DNA from: Actinoplanes liguriensis
Lineage (GTDB): Bacteria; Actinomycetota; Actinomycetes; Mycobacteriales; Micromonosporaceae
Length of the DNA stretch: 5,228 nt
Direction of reading: 5' to 3'
Assembly (NCBI GenBank): GCA_000715855.1
Contig: KL571349.1
Span: 5,405-10,632, forward strand
The notes under the pieces were generated by a model that worked only from the letters and a program-made list of their open reading frames with translations, was not told where the DNA came from and did not search any database. Positions within the stretch are counted from its first letter, which is position 1; the number at the start of each line of letters is the position of its first letter. This document shows, one piece after another, positions 1 through 5,228 of this stretch. A program made the translations under genes and the position numbers.

Positions 1-209
1 TTCCCGCCGCTGGACGCCGACGCGCCGTCCTCCCGGACGATGCCCTCGGTGATCAGCCGGCGAACGATGCCGGACACGGTCTGCGGGGTGAGCCCGGTCA
101 GCTCAGCTATCTCGACGCGGCTGATGCCGTCGGCCAGCTGGATCTGATCGAGCACGACGGCCCGGTTGTACTGGCCGACTTTGGGCAGATTGGTACCTGT
201 TCGCCGCAC
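1..209 (-). CDS. ROK-family transcriptional regulator, N-terminal part (cut by window edge)
   Basis: Only the first 69 codons are present; the gene continues leftward beyond base 1. The protein begins MRRTGTNLPKVGQYNRAVVL, the usual opening of actinobacterial ROK (repressor, ORF, kinase) regulators. A winged helix-turn-helix follows at about residues 30-53 (SRVEIAELTGLTPQTVSGIV), then a wing-like segment rich in G and S. The sugar-binding ROK domain expected after this lies outside the window, so the inducer cannot be read. The start is GTG at 209-207: an in-frame TAA at 233-231 lies 7 codons upstream, and a GGGAGG site sits 10 nt before the GTG. The gene is divergent from a monosaccharide ABC operon, with 146 bp between the starts. 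This arrangement is typical of a local repressor whose ligand is the transported sugar (inference). A catalytic sugar kinase is unlikely because those lack this N-terminal DNA-binding domain. Confidence 0.9.
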   Translation of the reverse strand, partial: MRRTGTNLPKVGQYNRAVVLDQIQLADGISRVEIAELTGLTPQTVSGIVRRLITEGIVREDGASASSGG

Positions 210-219
210 CGGAGAAGCG

Positions 220-225
220 CCTCCC
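220..225 (-). promoter_or_regulatory. Ribosome binding site of the ROK regulator
   Basis: GGGAGG on the minus strand, 10 nt upstream of the GTG at 209-207. With the in-frame TAA at 233-231 it leaves GTG as the only sensible start for the regulator. Confidence 0.75.
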
Positions 226-267
226 GGTCGTTACCTGATCGATGCCGACCATGATGCCACCTAGGCG

Positions 268-297
268 TTGACTTAGTAAATAAATAAGATTTACAGT
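268..297 (+). promoter_or_regulatory. Putative promoter of the mmsA-mmsB-chvE operon
   Basis: TTGACT at 268-273 matches the -35 consensus in its first five positions. TACAGT at 292-297, after an 18-bp spacer, has the TAnnnT form of actinobacterial -10 boxes. Transcription would begin near 304-305, giving a leader of about 50 nt before the ATG of mmsA. The spacer is AT-rich and is filled by the inverted repeat described separately. This is a pattern match by eye and the start site is not proven. Another hexamer in the patch, TAAGAT at 285-290, resembles a -10 box but has no -35 box at a proper distance. Confidence 0.55.
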
Positions 298-298
298 C
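270..298. promoter_or_regulatory. Putative ROK operator: inverted repeat in the promoter spacer
   Basis: A perfect inverted repeat, GTAAAT (276-281) and ATTTAC (289-294), is separated by 7 bp. It extends imperfectly to GACT (270-273) and AGTC (295-298) if two bases, TA at 274-275, are allowed as a bulge on the left side. The 24 bases at 271-294 are 20 A/T, a striking patch in such a GC-rich sequence. ROK repressors such as Mlc, NagC and XylR bind AT-rich inverted repeats, and this one lies between the -35 and -10 boxes of the transporter operon, next to a divergent ROK gene. Occupancy here would block RNA polymerase. The repeat may also control the ROK gene itself, since its start is only about 60 bp away. 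Confidence 0.6.
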
Positions 299-345
299 TG
301 GAAACGCCGACGTCATGCATGCAGATGTGTTGAAAAGAACCTGTT

Positions 346-351
346 GGGAGG
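346..351 (+). promoter_or_regulatory. Ribosome binding site of mmsA, sets the ATG start
   Basis: GGGAGG lies 4 nt before the ATG at 356. An in-frame TTG at 344 overlaps this site and would add only four residues (MGGG), so it is rejected as the start. Confidence 0.75.
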
Positions 352-355
352 CGGT

Positions 356-1903
356 ATGAGCACTGCTCCGCCACTGCTGGAGATGCGGTCGATCACCAAG
401 ACCTTCCCCGGCGTCAAGGCGCTCGCCGACGTGAAGCTCACCGTCCGTGACGGCGAGATCCACGCGATCTGCGGGGAGAACGGCGCTGGCAAGTCGACCT
501 TGATGAAGGTGCTCAGCGGCGTCTACCCGTACGGGTCGTACGAGGGCTCGATCGTCTACCGCGGAGCGGAGACGAAGTTCTCCGACATCCGCGCGAGTGA
601 GCACGCCGGGATCGTGATCATCCACCAGGAGCTCGCGCTCGTGCCGGGGATGTCGATCACCGAGAACATCTTCCTGGGCAACGAGCCGCGTCGCTTCGGC
701 CGGATCGACTGGAAGGCCGCGAACCACAAGGCCCTCGAACTGATGGCCATGGTCGGTCTGAAAGAGGACCCGGACACCCTGATCAAGGACATCGGAGTGG
801 GCAAGCAGCAGCTCGTCGAGATCGCGAAGGCGTTCGCGAAGGACGTGCAGCTGCTGATCCTGGACGAGCCGACCGCGGCGCTGAACGAGAACGACTCGCA
901 GCACCTGCTGGACCTGCTGCGCGGCTTCAAGAAGCGCGGCATCACCTCGATCATGATCTCGCACAAGCTGAACGAGATCGAGGCGATCGCGGACTCGATC
1001 ACGATCCTGCGCGACGGCAAGACGATCGAGACGATCGACGTCAAGGCCGACGGCGCCGACGAGGACCGGATCGTACGCGGGATGGTCGGCCGTGACCTGG
1101 GCAGCCGGTTCCCGGAGCACGACTCGAACATCGGCGACGTGTTCTTCGAGGTGCGCGGCTGGACGGTCCGGCACCCGATCTCCGCCGAGCGCCTGGTCTG
1201 CAAGAACTCGAGCTTCACCGTGCGGCGCGGGGAGATCGTCGGGTTCGCCGGCCTGATGGGCGCAGGCCGCACCGAGCTGGCGATGAGCCTGTTCGGCCGG
1301 TCGTACGGCGTCTACGAGAGCGGCCAGATCCTCAAGGACGGCAAGGAGATCCAGCTCAAGTCGGTCGCGGACGCGATCGCCAACGGGCTGGCGTATGTCA
1401 GCGAGGACCGCAAGGCGGTCGGCCTGAACCTGCTCGACGACATCAAGACCTCGGTCGTCGCCGCCAAGCTCTCGAAGATCACCCGCAACGGGGTGCTCGA
1501 CGAGGCCGCCGAGTACCGCGAGGCCGAGGCGTACCGGAAGAGCCTGCGGATCAAGACGCCCACCGTCGACGAGGGCGTCACCAAGCTCTCCGGCGGCAAT
1601 CAGCAGAAGGTCGTCCTGGCCAAGTGGATGTTCACCGACCCGGACCTGCTGATTCTGGACGAGCCGACGCGCGGTATCGACGTCGGTGCGAAGTACGAGA
1701 TCTACGGGATCATCCAGGAGCTCGCGTCCGAGGGCCGCGGGGTCGTGGTGATCTCCTCCGAGCTGCCCGAGTTGATCGGGCTCTGCGACCGGATCTACAC
1801 GGTCTTCGAGGGCACGATCACCGGCGAGATCTCGCGGCGTGACGCCAACCCGGAAACCCTCATGAAGCAGATGACCTCCACGAAGAAGCTGGCCACGTCA
1901 TGA
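356..1903 (+). CDS. mmsA: Monosaccharide ABC transporter ATP-binding protein MmsA (GguA-type)
   Basis: This 515-residue cytoplasmic ATPase powers sugar import through MmsB. It has two fused nucleotide-binding domains, the usual form and length for monosaccharide (RbsA/XylG/GguA) importers. In domain 1, Walker A is GENGAGKST (40-48), the Q-loop glutamine is Q91, the signature is degenerate ([12 protein letters not shown], from 148), Walker B is [11 protein letters not shown] (166-176) and the switch histidine is H203. In domain 2, Walker A is degenerate (GLMGAGRTE, 299-307, Arg replacing Lys), the signature is canonical (LSGGNQQ, 411-417), Walker B is [12 protein letters not shown] (431-442), and Ser468 stands where the switch His would be. 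The pattern predicts one competent and one degenerate ATP site, normal for this subfamily. The similarity to Agrobacterium GguA, as I remember that sequence, runs from end to end (for example [20 protein letters not shown]). It is the first gene of the operon, starts at the ATG after GGGAGG, and its stop overlaps the next start. XylG or a general sugar ATPase is the alternative name. Confidence 0.93.
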   Translation: MSTAPPLLEMRSITKTFPGVKALADVKLTVRDGEIHAICGENGAGKSTLMKVLSGVYPYGSYEGSIVYRGAETKFSDIRASEHAGIVIIHQELALVPGMSITENIFLGNEPRRFGRIDWKAANHKALELMAMVGLKEDPDTLIKDIGVGKQQLVEIAKAFAKDVQLLILDEPTAALNENDSQHLLDLLRGFKKRGITSIMISHKLNEIEAIADSITILRDGKTIETIDVKADGADEDRIVRGMVGRDLGSRFPEHDSNIGDVFFEVRGWTVRHPISAERLVCKNSSFTVRRGEIVGFAGLMGAGRTELAMSLFGRSYGVYESGQILKDGKEIQLKSVADAIANGLAYVSEDRKAVGLNLLDDIKTSVVAAKLSKITRNGVLDEAAEYREAEAYRKSLRIKTPTVDEGVTKLSGGNQQKVVLAKWMFTDPDLLILDEPTRGIDVGAKYEIYGIIQELASEGRGVVVISSELPELIGLCDRIYTVFEGTITGEISRRDANPETLMKQMTSTKKLATS

Positions 1904-3198
1904 GTCGGATAAAAGAGCTACAGAAAAACCTCTTCGGCGGTACGACGTCGAACGCGCGACAGTTCGGGATGATCTTCACACTGGTGGCGATCGTTCTGTT
2001 CTTCCAGTTCAAGACCGGCGGGCTCACACTGCAGCCGGGCAACCTGATCGCGCTGACCCAGCAGTACGCCTACATCTCGGTGCTGTCCATCGGCATGCTG
2101 ATGGTGATCGTCGCCGGCCACATCGACCTGTCGGTCGGCTCGATCGCCGCGTTCACCGGCATCGTGGTGGCCAAGGCGATCACCGAGCACAACGTGCCGT
2201 GGCCGCTGGGCATCGTGCTCGGCCTGGTCGTCGGCGCGCTGATCGGCGCGTGGCAGGGCTTCTGGGTCGCGTACGTCGGGATCCCCGCCTTCATCGTCAC
2301 GCTGGCCGGCATGCTGCTGTTCCGCGGCGGCAACCAGTACATCGGCAACGCCGACACGGTCCCGGTGCCGAAGGGCTTCCGCGAGATCGGCGCCGGCTAC
2401 CTGCCCGAGGTCGGGCCGGACACCGGGTACAACAACCTGACGCTGCTGCTCGGCCTGCTCGCCTGCGTCGCCGTGGTCTGGCGTGAGCTGCGCGCCCGGC
2501 AGGTCCGCACCCAGATGGAGGGCGCCGAGCCCGCACCACTGTGGATCGCGGTCTTCCGGATGGTCGTCATGATCGCCGTGATCGTCTTCGTCACGCTGCG
2601 GTTCGCCGGCGGCCGGGTCGGCACCAGCTTCCCGATCTCCGGCATCATCCTCGCCGTCCTGGTCATCGCGTACTCGTTCTACACGCGGAACACCGCAGGC
2701 GGCCGGCACATCTATGCGGTCGGCGGCAACTCCCGGGCCGCCGAGCTGTCCGGCGTGAAGCTTCGCCGGGTGAACTTCTTCGTCATGATGAACATGTCGG
2801 TCCTGGCCGCCCTGGCCGGCATGATCTTCGTGGCCCGGTCCGCGGCCTCCGGTCCGCAGGACGGACTCAGCTGGGAACTCGACGCGATCGCCGCGGTCTT
2901 CATCGGTGGCGCGGCGGTTTCCGGCGGTCTGGGGACGGTCGGCGGTTCCATCGTCGGCGGTCTCGTCATGGCCGTTCTCAACAACGGTCTGCAGTTGACG
3001 GGCACCGGTTCCGACATGGTCCAGATCATCAAGGGTCTGTTCCTGCTCGGCGCCGTCGCCCTGGATGTTTACAACAAGAAGCAGGGTCGTTTCTCGCTCA
3101 TCGGTTCACTGACGCGCTCGTTCCGCCCCGGGCATGACGCGGCGGCCCCCGAGTCCACCGACGCGAACCTCGAGAAACAGCCTGCGGCCCGCTCCTGA
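1900..3198 (+). CDS. mmsB: Monosaccharide ABC transporter permease MmsB (GguB-type)
   Basis: This 432-residue inner-membrane permease belongs to the branched-chain/ribose type (BPD_transp_2) family. Hydrophobic segments are visible near residues 21-39, 56-74, 80-95, 102-125, 127-144, 179-195, 213-235, 245-262, 292-312, 327-366 and 372-390, so about ten membrane spans. The family motif [10 protein letters not shown] is at 72-81. The loop at 266-290 (with [15 protein letters not shown]) matches the cytoplasmic loop expected to contact the ATPase. The tail after residue 391 is hydrophilic and probably disordered. The ATG overlaps the mmsA stop as ATGA, with no strong ribosome binding site before it, so translation is probably coupled. 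The first codons are AT-rich (ATA AAA, CTA, AAA), as expected for an open initiation region. Codon use changes near the 3' end, with many T-ending codons after about 2881. XylH is an alternative name, but the ChvE partner favours MmsB. Confidence 0.92.
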   Translation: MSRIKELQKNLFGGTTSNARQFGMIFTLVAIVLFFQFKTGGLTLQPGNLIALTQQYAYISVLSIGMLMVIVAGHIDLSVGSIAAFTGIVVAKAITEHNVPWPLGIVLGLVVGALIGAWQGFWVAYVGIPAFIVTLAGMLLFRGGNQYIGNADTVPVPKGFREIGAGYLPEVGPDTGYNNLTLLLGLLACVAVVWRELRARQVRTQMEGAEPAPLWIAVFRMVVMIAVIVFVTLRFAGGRVGTSFPISGIILAVLVIAYSFYTRNTAGGRHIYAVGGNSRAAELSGVKLRRVNFFVMMNMSVLAALAGMIFVARSAASGPQDGLSWELDAIAAVFIGGAAVSGGLGTVGGSIVGGLVMAVLNNGLQLTGTGSDMVQIIKGLFLLGAVALDVYNKKQGRFSLIGSLTRSFRPGHDAAAPESTDANLEKQPAARS

Positions 3199-3204
3199 GA
3201 AGGG
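3197..3204 (+). promoter_or_regulatory. Ribosome binding site of chvE
   Basis: GAGAAGGG overlaps the last two bases of the mmsB stop and lies 10 nt before the ATG at 3215. It supports that ATG over the upstream in-frame ATG at 3134, which lies inside mmsB and would put 27 charged and proline-rich residues in front of the signal peptide. Confidence 0.65.
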
Positions 3205-3214
3205 TTTCATTCGA

Positions 3215-4321
3215 ATGCGCAACTTTATGATCAAGAGCGTGGCCGTCGGTGCGGCTGTCGCGCTTGCCCTGACGGGCTGCTCCAACGACCGTGACGGTGG
3301 CAGCGGCGACTCGGCCTCCGGCGACGCCAAGGGCTTCGCCAAGGACGCCCTGATCGGTGTCGCCCTGCCGTCGAAGACCTCGGAGAACTGGGTCCTCGCC
3401 GGTGACCTGTTCACCAACGGCCTCAAGGACGCGGGCTTCCAGTCCGACGTGCAGTACGCCGGCGCGTCCACCACGGTCGCCGACCAGCAGGCGCAGATCA
3501 CCGCGATGGTGACCAAGGGCGCGAAGGTCATCGTGATCGGCGCGACCGACGCCGCGCAGCTCTCCACCCAGGTGTCGGCCGCCCACCAGGCCGGCGCGAA
3601 GGTCATCGCGTACGACCGCCTGATCACCAACACCGCGGACGTCGACTACTACATCGCGTTCGACAACTTCAAGGTCGGCCAGCTCCAGGGCCAGGCCCTG
3701 CTGGACGGCATGAAGGCCAAGAAGCCGACCGGCCCGTGGACCGTCGAGCTGTTCTCCGGCTCGCCGGACGACAACAACGCCGGTGTCTTCTTCAACGGCG
3801 CGATGGACGTTCTCAAGCCGCTGATCGACAAGGGTGACGTCGTCGTCGGCTCCGGCCAGAAGGACGTCAAGCAGACCGCCATCCAGGGCTGGAAGGCCGA
3901 GGGCGCGCAGAGCCGCATGGACTCGCTGCTCAACTCGACCTACAACGGCAACAAGACCCTCGACGGCGTTCTCTCCCCGAACGACACCCTGGCCCGCGCG
4001 ATCATCACCTCGGTCAAGGGCGCCGGCAAGCCGATCCCGGTCGTCACCGGTCAGGACTCCGAGGTCGAGTCGGTCAAGTCCATCATGGCCGGCGAGCAGT
4101 ACTCGACGATCAACAAGGACACCCGCAAGCTGGTCGCCGAGACCATCAACATGGTGAAGACCCTGCAGACCGGTGCCGAGCCCCAGGTCAACGACACCAA
4201 GTCGTACAACAACGGCACCAAGGTCGTCCCGGCCTTCCTGCTCCCGCCGGTCATCGTCACCAAGGCCAACGCTGCCGAGTCGTACGCGAACGACCCGAAG
4301 CTGGCCCCGCTCACCAAGTAG
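3215..4321 (+). CDS. chvE: ChvE-type monosaccharide-binding lipoprotein
   Basis: This 368-residue extracellular sugar-binding protein delivers monosaccharides to MmsAB. The N-terminus is a lipoprotein signal: RNF..IK, a hydrophobic stretch, then lipobox LTGC with Cys22 as the lipid-anchored residue. A short G/S/D-rich linker runs to about residue 40, followed by a periplasmic-binding-protein (type I fold) domain. Segments recalling Agrobacterium ChvE are abundant: AYDRLI near 132-137, FDNF (149-152), GSPDDNNAG near 182-190, SGQ (213-215), LSPNDTL (253-259), GQDSEV (279-284), AGEQYSTINKDTR ending at 304, and near the C-terminus VNDTKSYNNGTKVVPAFLL. ChvE binds glucose, galactose, arabinose, xylose and related sugars; which of these is preferred here cannot be read. 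The start at 3215 is chosen for its ribosome binding site and for placing the signal peptide at the N-terminus; ATG 3227 is a weaker alternative. It is the last gene of the operon, 16 nt after mmsB, which is unusual because the binding protein often comes first. Confidence 0.94.
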   Translation: MRNFMIKSVAVGAAVALALTGCSNDRDGGSGDSASGDAKGFAKDALIGVALPSKTSENWVLAGDLFTNGLKDAGFQSDVQYAGASTTVADQQAQITAMVTKGAKVIVIGATDAAQLSTQVSAAHQAGAKVIAYDRLITNTADVDYYIAFDNFKVGQLQGQALLDGMKAKKPTGPWTVELFSGSPDDNNAGVFFNGAMDVLKPLIDKGDVVVGSGQKDVKQTAIQGWKAEGAQSRMDSLLNSTYNGNKTLDGVLSPNDTLARAIITSVKGAGKPIPVVTGQDSEVESVKSIMAGEQYSTINKDTRKLVAETINMVKTLQTGAEPQVNDTKSYNNGTKVVPAFLLPPVIVTKANAAESYANDPKLAPLTK

Positions 4322-4339
4322 GTAAATCGCGGTTCGTAT

Positions 4340-4369
4340 GTGGGCGTCCCTCTCCGGAGGGGCGCCCAC
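4340..4369. terminator. Hairpin terminator with UNCG-type loop between convergent genes
   Basis: A 13-bp stem (GTGGGCG-T-CCCTC pairing with GAGGG-G-CGCCCAC, with one T·G wobble at 4347/4362) closes on the four-base loop TCCG. In RNA the loop with its closing pair reads C(UCCG)G, a member of the very stable UNCG tetraloops. It starts 18 nt after the chvE stop and ends 5 nt before the stop of the opposing gene, so it can serve both transcripts. No U-tract follows on either strand, which is common for actinobacterial hairpin terminators. It may also protect the 3' end of the operon mRNA. Confidence 0.85.
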
Positions 4370-4374
4370 TGCTC

Positions 4375-5055
4375 TTACCGGGAGCTCTGCGCCGGCTCCA
4401 CCAACCCGAACGGCGCGTTCAGCAGCCCCTTGGGCGTCTTGATCTGGTAGCGCGTGCGGCCCTGCTTGACGATCGTCCCGGTCAGCCCGCCGTACTTCCC
4501 GGCGCCGGTCAGCCGCACCCGATCACCCACGCGCGGCCTCGATGCCGGCGTGGACGGGGCCCGCAGCCGGGTCAGCTCCGCGGCGTAGGTCGGATGCAGC
4601 GGAGCCGGATGACCACGGTACGTCCACGCGAACAGCGCGAACCGGTCGAACCTCGGCGAGCACTCGCGACACGACTTCACCCGGACCGGCTGCCGGTGCG
4701 CGGTCGTGCGGTGCCCCGAACGGCAGACGCCGTGCCACGCCCCGTCCACGCGCGGGGCCTCCTCCGGAACACAGCGCCGCCCGGAGCAGCCGATCCGGAC
4801 CGCCGTGGCCCGCCACACCGCGTCGTGACCGTGCCGCGGCCCGACCAGGGCATGCGCGATCTCGTGCAGAATCGTCTCGGTGACCTGCTCGGCCGAGTAG
4901 AGCGTGATCAACGGGCGGGACAGCCCGATCTCCCTGCTGCCGGAACGGCACACGCCGGCCCGGGTCTTGGCGTCATCGAAGGTCAGGCGCCACTTCGTCA
5001 ATCCGTGCCGGGCCATCAGGTCGAGCGCCAGGGCCCGAGCGTCGTTCAGGTTCAA
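4375..5055 (-). CDS. SprT-like zinc metallopeptidase with KOW/SH3-like C-terminal tail
   Basis: This 226-residue soluble protein belongs to the SprT-like metallopeptidase group, related to Spartan (SPRTN), which degrades DNA-crosslinked proteins. The active site HEIAH is at 64-68 (zinc ligands His64 and His68, catalytic Glu65). The third ligand is probably His77 in GHDAVW, matching the H-x-x-x-F/W spacing of the family. A cysteine/histidine-rich zinc-ribbon-like part follows (Cys90, Cys95, Cys111, His115, Cys129, Cys132). Residues about 174-222 (VGDRVRLTGAGKYGG, TGTIVKQ, PFGLVEP) look like a KOW/SH3-like barrel that could bind nucleic acid (inference). The start is TTG at 5055-5053: GAGGAG lies 8 nt upstream and an in-frame TGA lies 7 codons upstream; the next ATG would remove part of the first helix. 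Related proteins are common in actinobacteria and in actinophages. It converges on the sugar operon and has no evident link to it. The substrate is unknown. Confidence 0.85.
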   Translation of the reverse strand: MNLNDARALALDLMARHGLTKWRLTFDDAKTRAGVCRSGSREIGLSRPLITLYSAEQVTETILHEIAHALVGPRHGHDAVWRATAVRIGCSGRRCVPEEAPRVDGAWHGVCRSGHRTTAHRQPVRVKSCRECSPRFDRFALFAWTYRGHPAPLHPTYAAELTRLRAPSTPASRPRVGDRVRLTGAGKYGGLTGTIVKQGRTRYQIKTPKGLLNAPFGLVEPAQSSR

Positions 5056-5063
5056 CCGTGCCG

Positions 5064-5069
5064 CTCCTC
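5064..5069 (-). promoter_or_regulatory. Ribosome binding site deciding the TTG start of the SprT-like gene
   Basis: GAGGAG on the minus strand lies 8 nt before TTG 5055-5053. With the upstream in-frame TGA, it makes TTG the only start that gives a full N-terminal helix. Confidence 0.75.
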
Positions 5070-5209
5070 GTCGTCAGAACAATCATGCCTCGCCCCGCCG
5101 TCCGGCCCACCGGAGGTCCGGCTCCGCCGCCCCTGCCCTCGGAGTCCGCGAAGCCCGCTCCGCCCCAGGCCGCCGCGCGCTGCGGCCCGGCCGGCTGGTT
5201 CTCACTGTT

Positions 5210-5228
5210 GTTATGCGACCCGCATAAC
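5210..5228. repeat. Perfect inverted repeat at the right edge, candidate operator
   Basis: GTTATGCG (5210-5217) and CGCATAAC (5221-5228) are perfect inverted arms around ACC. The 8-bp arms with a 3-bp centre have the size of a dimeric repressor site. The arms are moderately AT-rich, against a GC-rich background. The site lies 154 bp upstream of the SprT-like start and could control that gene or, more likely, a gene to the right of the window. TTGTTA at 5208-5213 overlaps the left arm and could be a -35 box whose -10 box would lie beyond the edge. The 140 bp between the SprT-like ribosome binding site and this repeat are GC-rich, and I see no supported gene there. Confidence 0.5.

Noticed and set aside
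241..258. Direct repeat GATGCC at 241-246 and 253-258
   Set aside because: Only 6 bp in a GC-rich leader; likely by chance, although it lies in the ROK leader.
314..323. Small overlapping palindromes CATGCATG and TGCATGCA in the mmsA leader
   Set aside because: They are short and self-overlapping, with no stem large enough for an RNA element; no riboswitch-like architecture was seen in the roughly 50-nt leader.
107..1174. Long minus-strand open frame (355 codons) covering the mmsA 5' half and the ROK start
   Set aside because: It is antisense to mmsA and uses the wrong frame for the ROK gene. Its product is an R/D/V/L-rich low-complexity sequence typical of reverse-frame shadows in GC-rich genes.
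3134..3214. In-frame upstream ATG extending chvE by 27 residues
   Set aside because: The extension lies within mmsB, is proline/arginine-rich and would bury the lipoprotein signal. ATG 3215 has a ribosome binding site at the proper distance.
3098..4369. Minus-strand open frame of 423 codons opposite chvE
   Set aside because: It is wholly antisense to a clearly recognised chvE, has a repetitive G/V/L/R/D composition and no recognisable domain; a shadow of biased codon use.
5085..5228. Open plus-strand frame from ATG 5085 to the window end (Pro/Ala-rich)
   Set aside because: There is no ribosome binding site, the composition is low-complexity, and it spans the promoter side of the SprT-like gene. 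It cannot be told from chance in GC-rich DNA.
5087..5228. Possible 3' end of a leftward gene entering from the right (open frame ending in TGA at 5084-5086)
   Set aside because: About 47 Arg/Ala/Gly-rich codons with no recognisable motif; the perfect palindrome at the edge fits an intergenic region better.
5210..5228. Edge palindrome as a dif/Xer recombination site
   Set aside because: In dif the arms read CATAA then TTATG around a 6-bp centre. Here the order is reversed (TTATG then CATAA), and the outer arm sequences do not match.

Overview
The window comes from a high-GC actinobacterium. G and C dominate third codon positions, GTG and TTG starts are used, and the regulator and transporter types are those of soil actinomycetes. 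A filamentous group such as the Micromonosporaceae (for example Actinoplanes) is a guess from texture only. The content is one complete sugar-uptake operon with its divergent regulator, then a convergent, unrelated metallopeptidase gene. I see no mobile element, CRISPR array, tRNA or rRNA.

Left edge (1-355). The first 69 codons of a ROK-family transcriptional regulator run leftward off the window. Between it and the transporter operon lies an AT-rich patch. It holds a promoter-like pair (TTGACT, 18 bp, TACAGT), and an inverted repeat (GTAAAT, 7 bp, ATTTAC) fills the spacer between the two hexamers. This is the most informative regulatory signal in the window and the likely operator of the ROK protein.

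Middle (356-4369). Three codirectional genes encode a ChvE/MmsAB (GguAB-type) monosaccharide ABC importer: a tandem-NBD ATPase (mmsA), a membrane permease (mmsB, 4-bp ATGA overlap with mmsA) and a sugar-binding lipoprotein (chvE, 16 nt after mmsB). ChvE would capture sugars such as glucose, galactose, arabinose or xylose outside the cell. MmsB forms the channel and MmsA powers it. The ROK regulator probably represses the operon until a sugar is present. A strong hairpin with a UNCG-type loop closes the operon.

Right (4375-5228). A leftward SprT-like zinc metallopeptidase gene, with a zinc-ribbon-like middle and a KOW/SH3-like C-terminal tail, converges on the operon. Its TTG start is fixed by a good ribosome binding site and an in-frame upstream stop. 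The last 19 bases form a perfect 8-bp inverted repeat that may be an operator of a gene outside the window.

The region is mostly ordinary. The points worth a second look are the operator/promoter geometry, the binding-protein-last gene order, a sharp codon-usage shift near the end of mmsB, the domain make-up of the SprT-like protein, and the edge palindrome.
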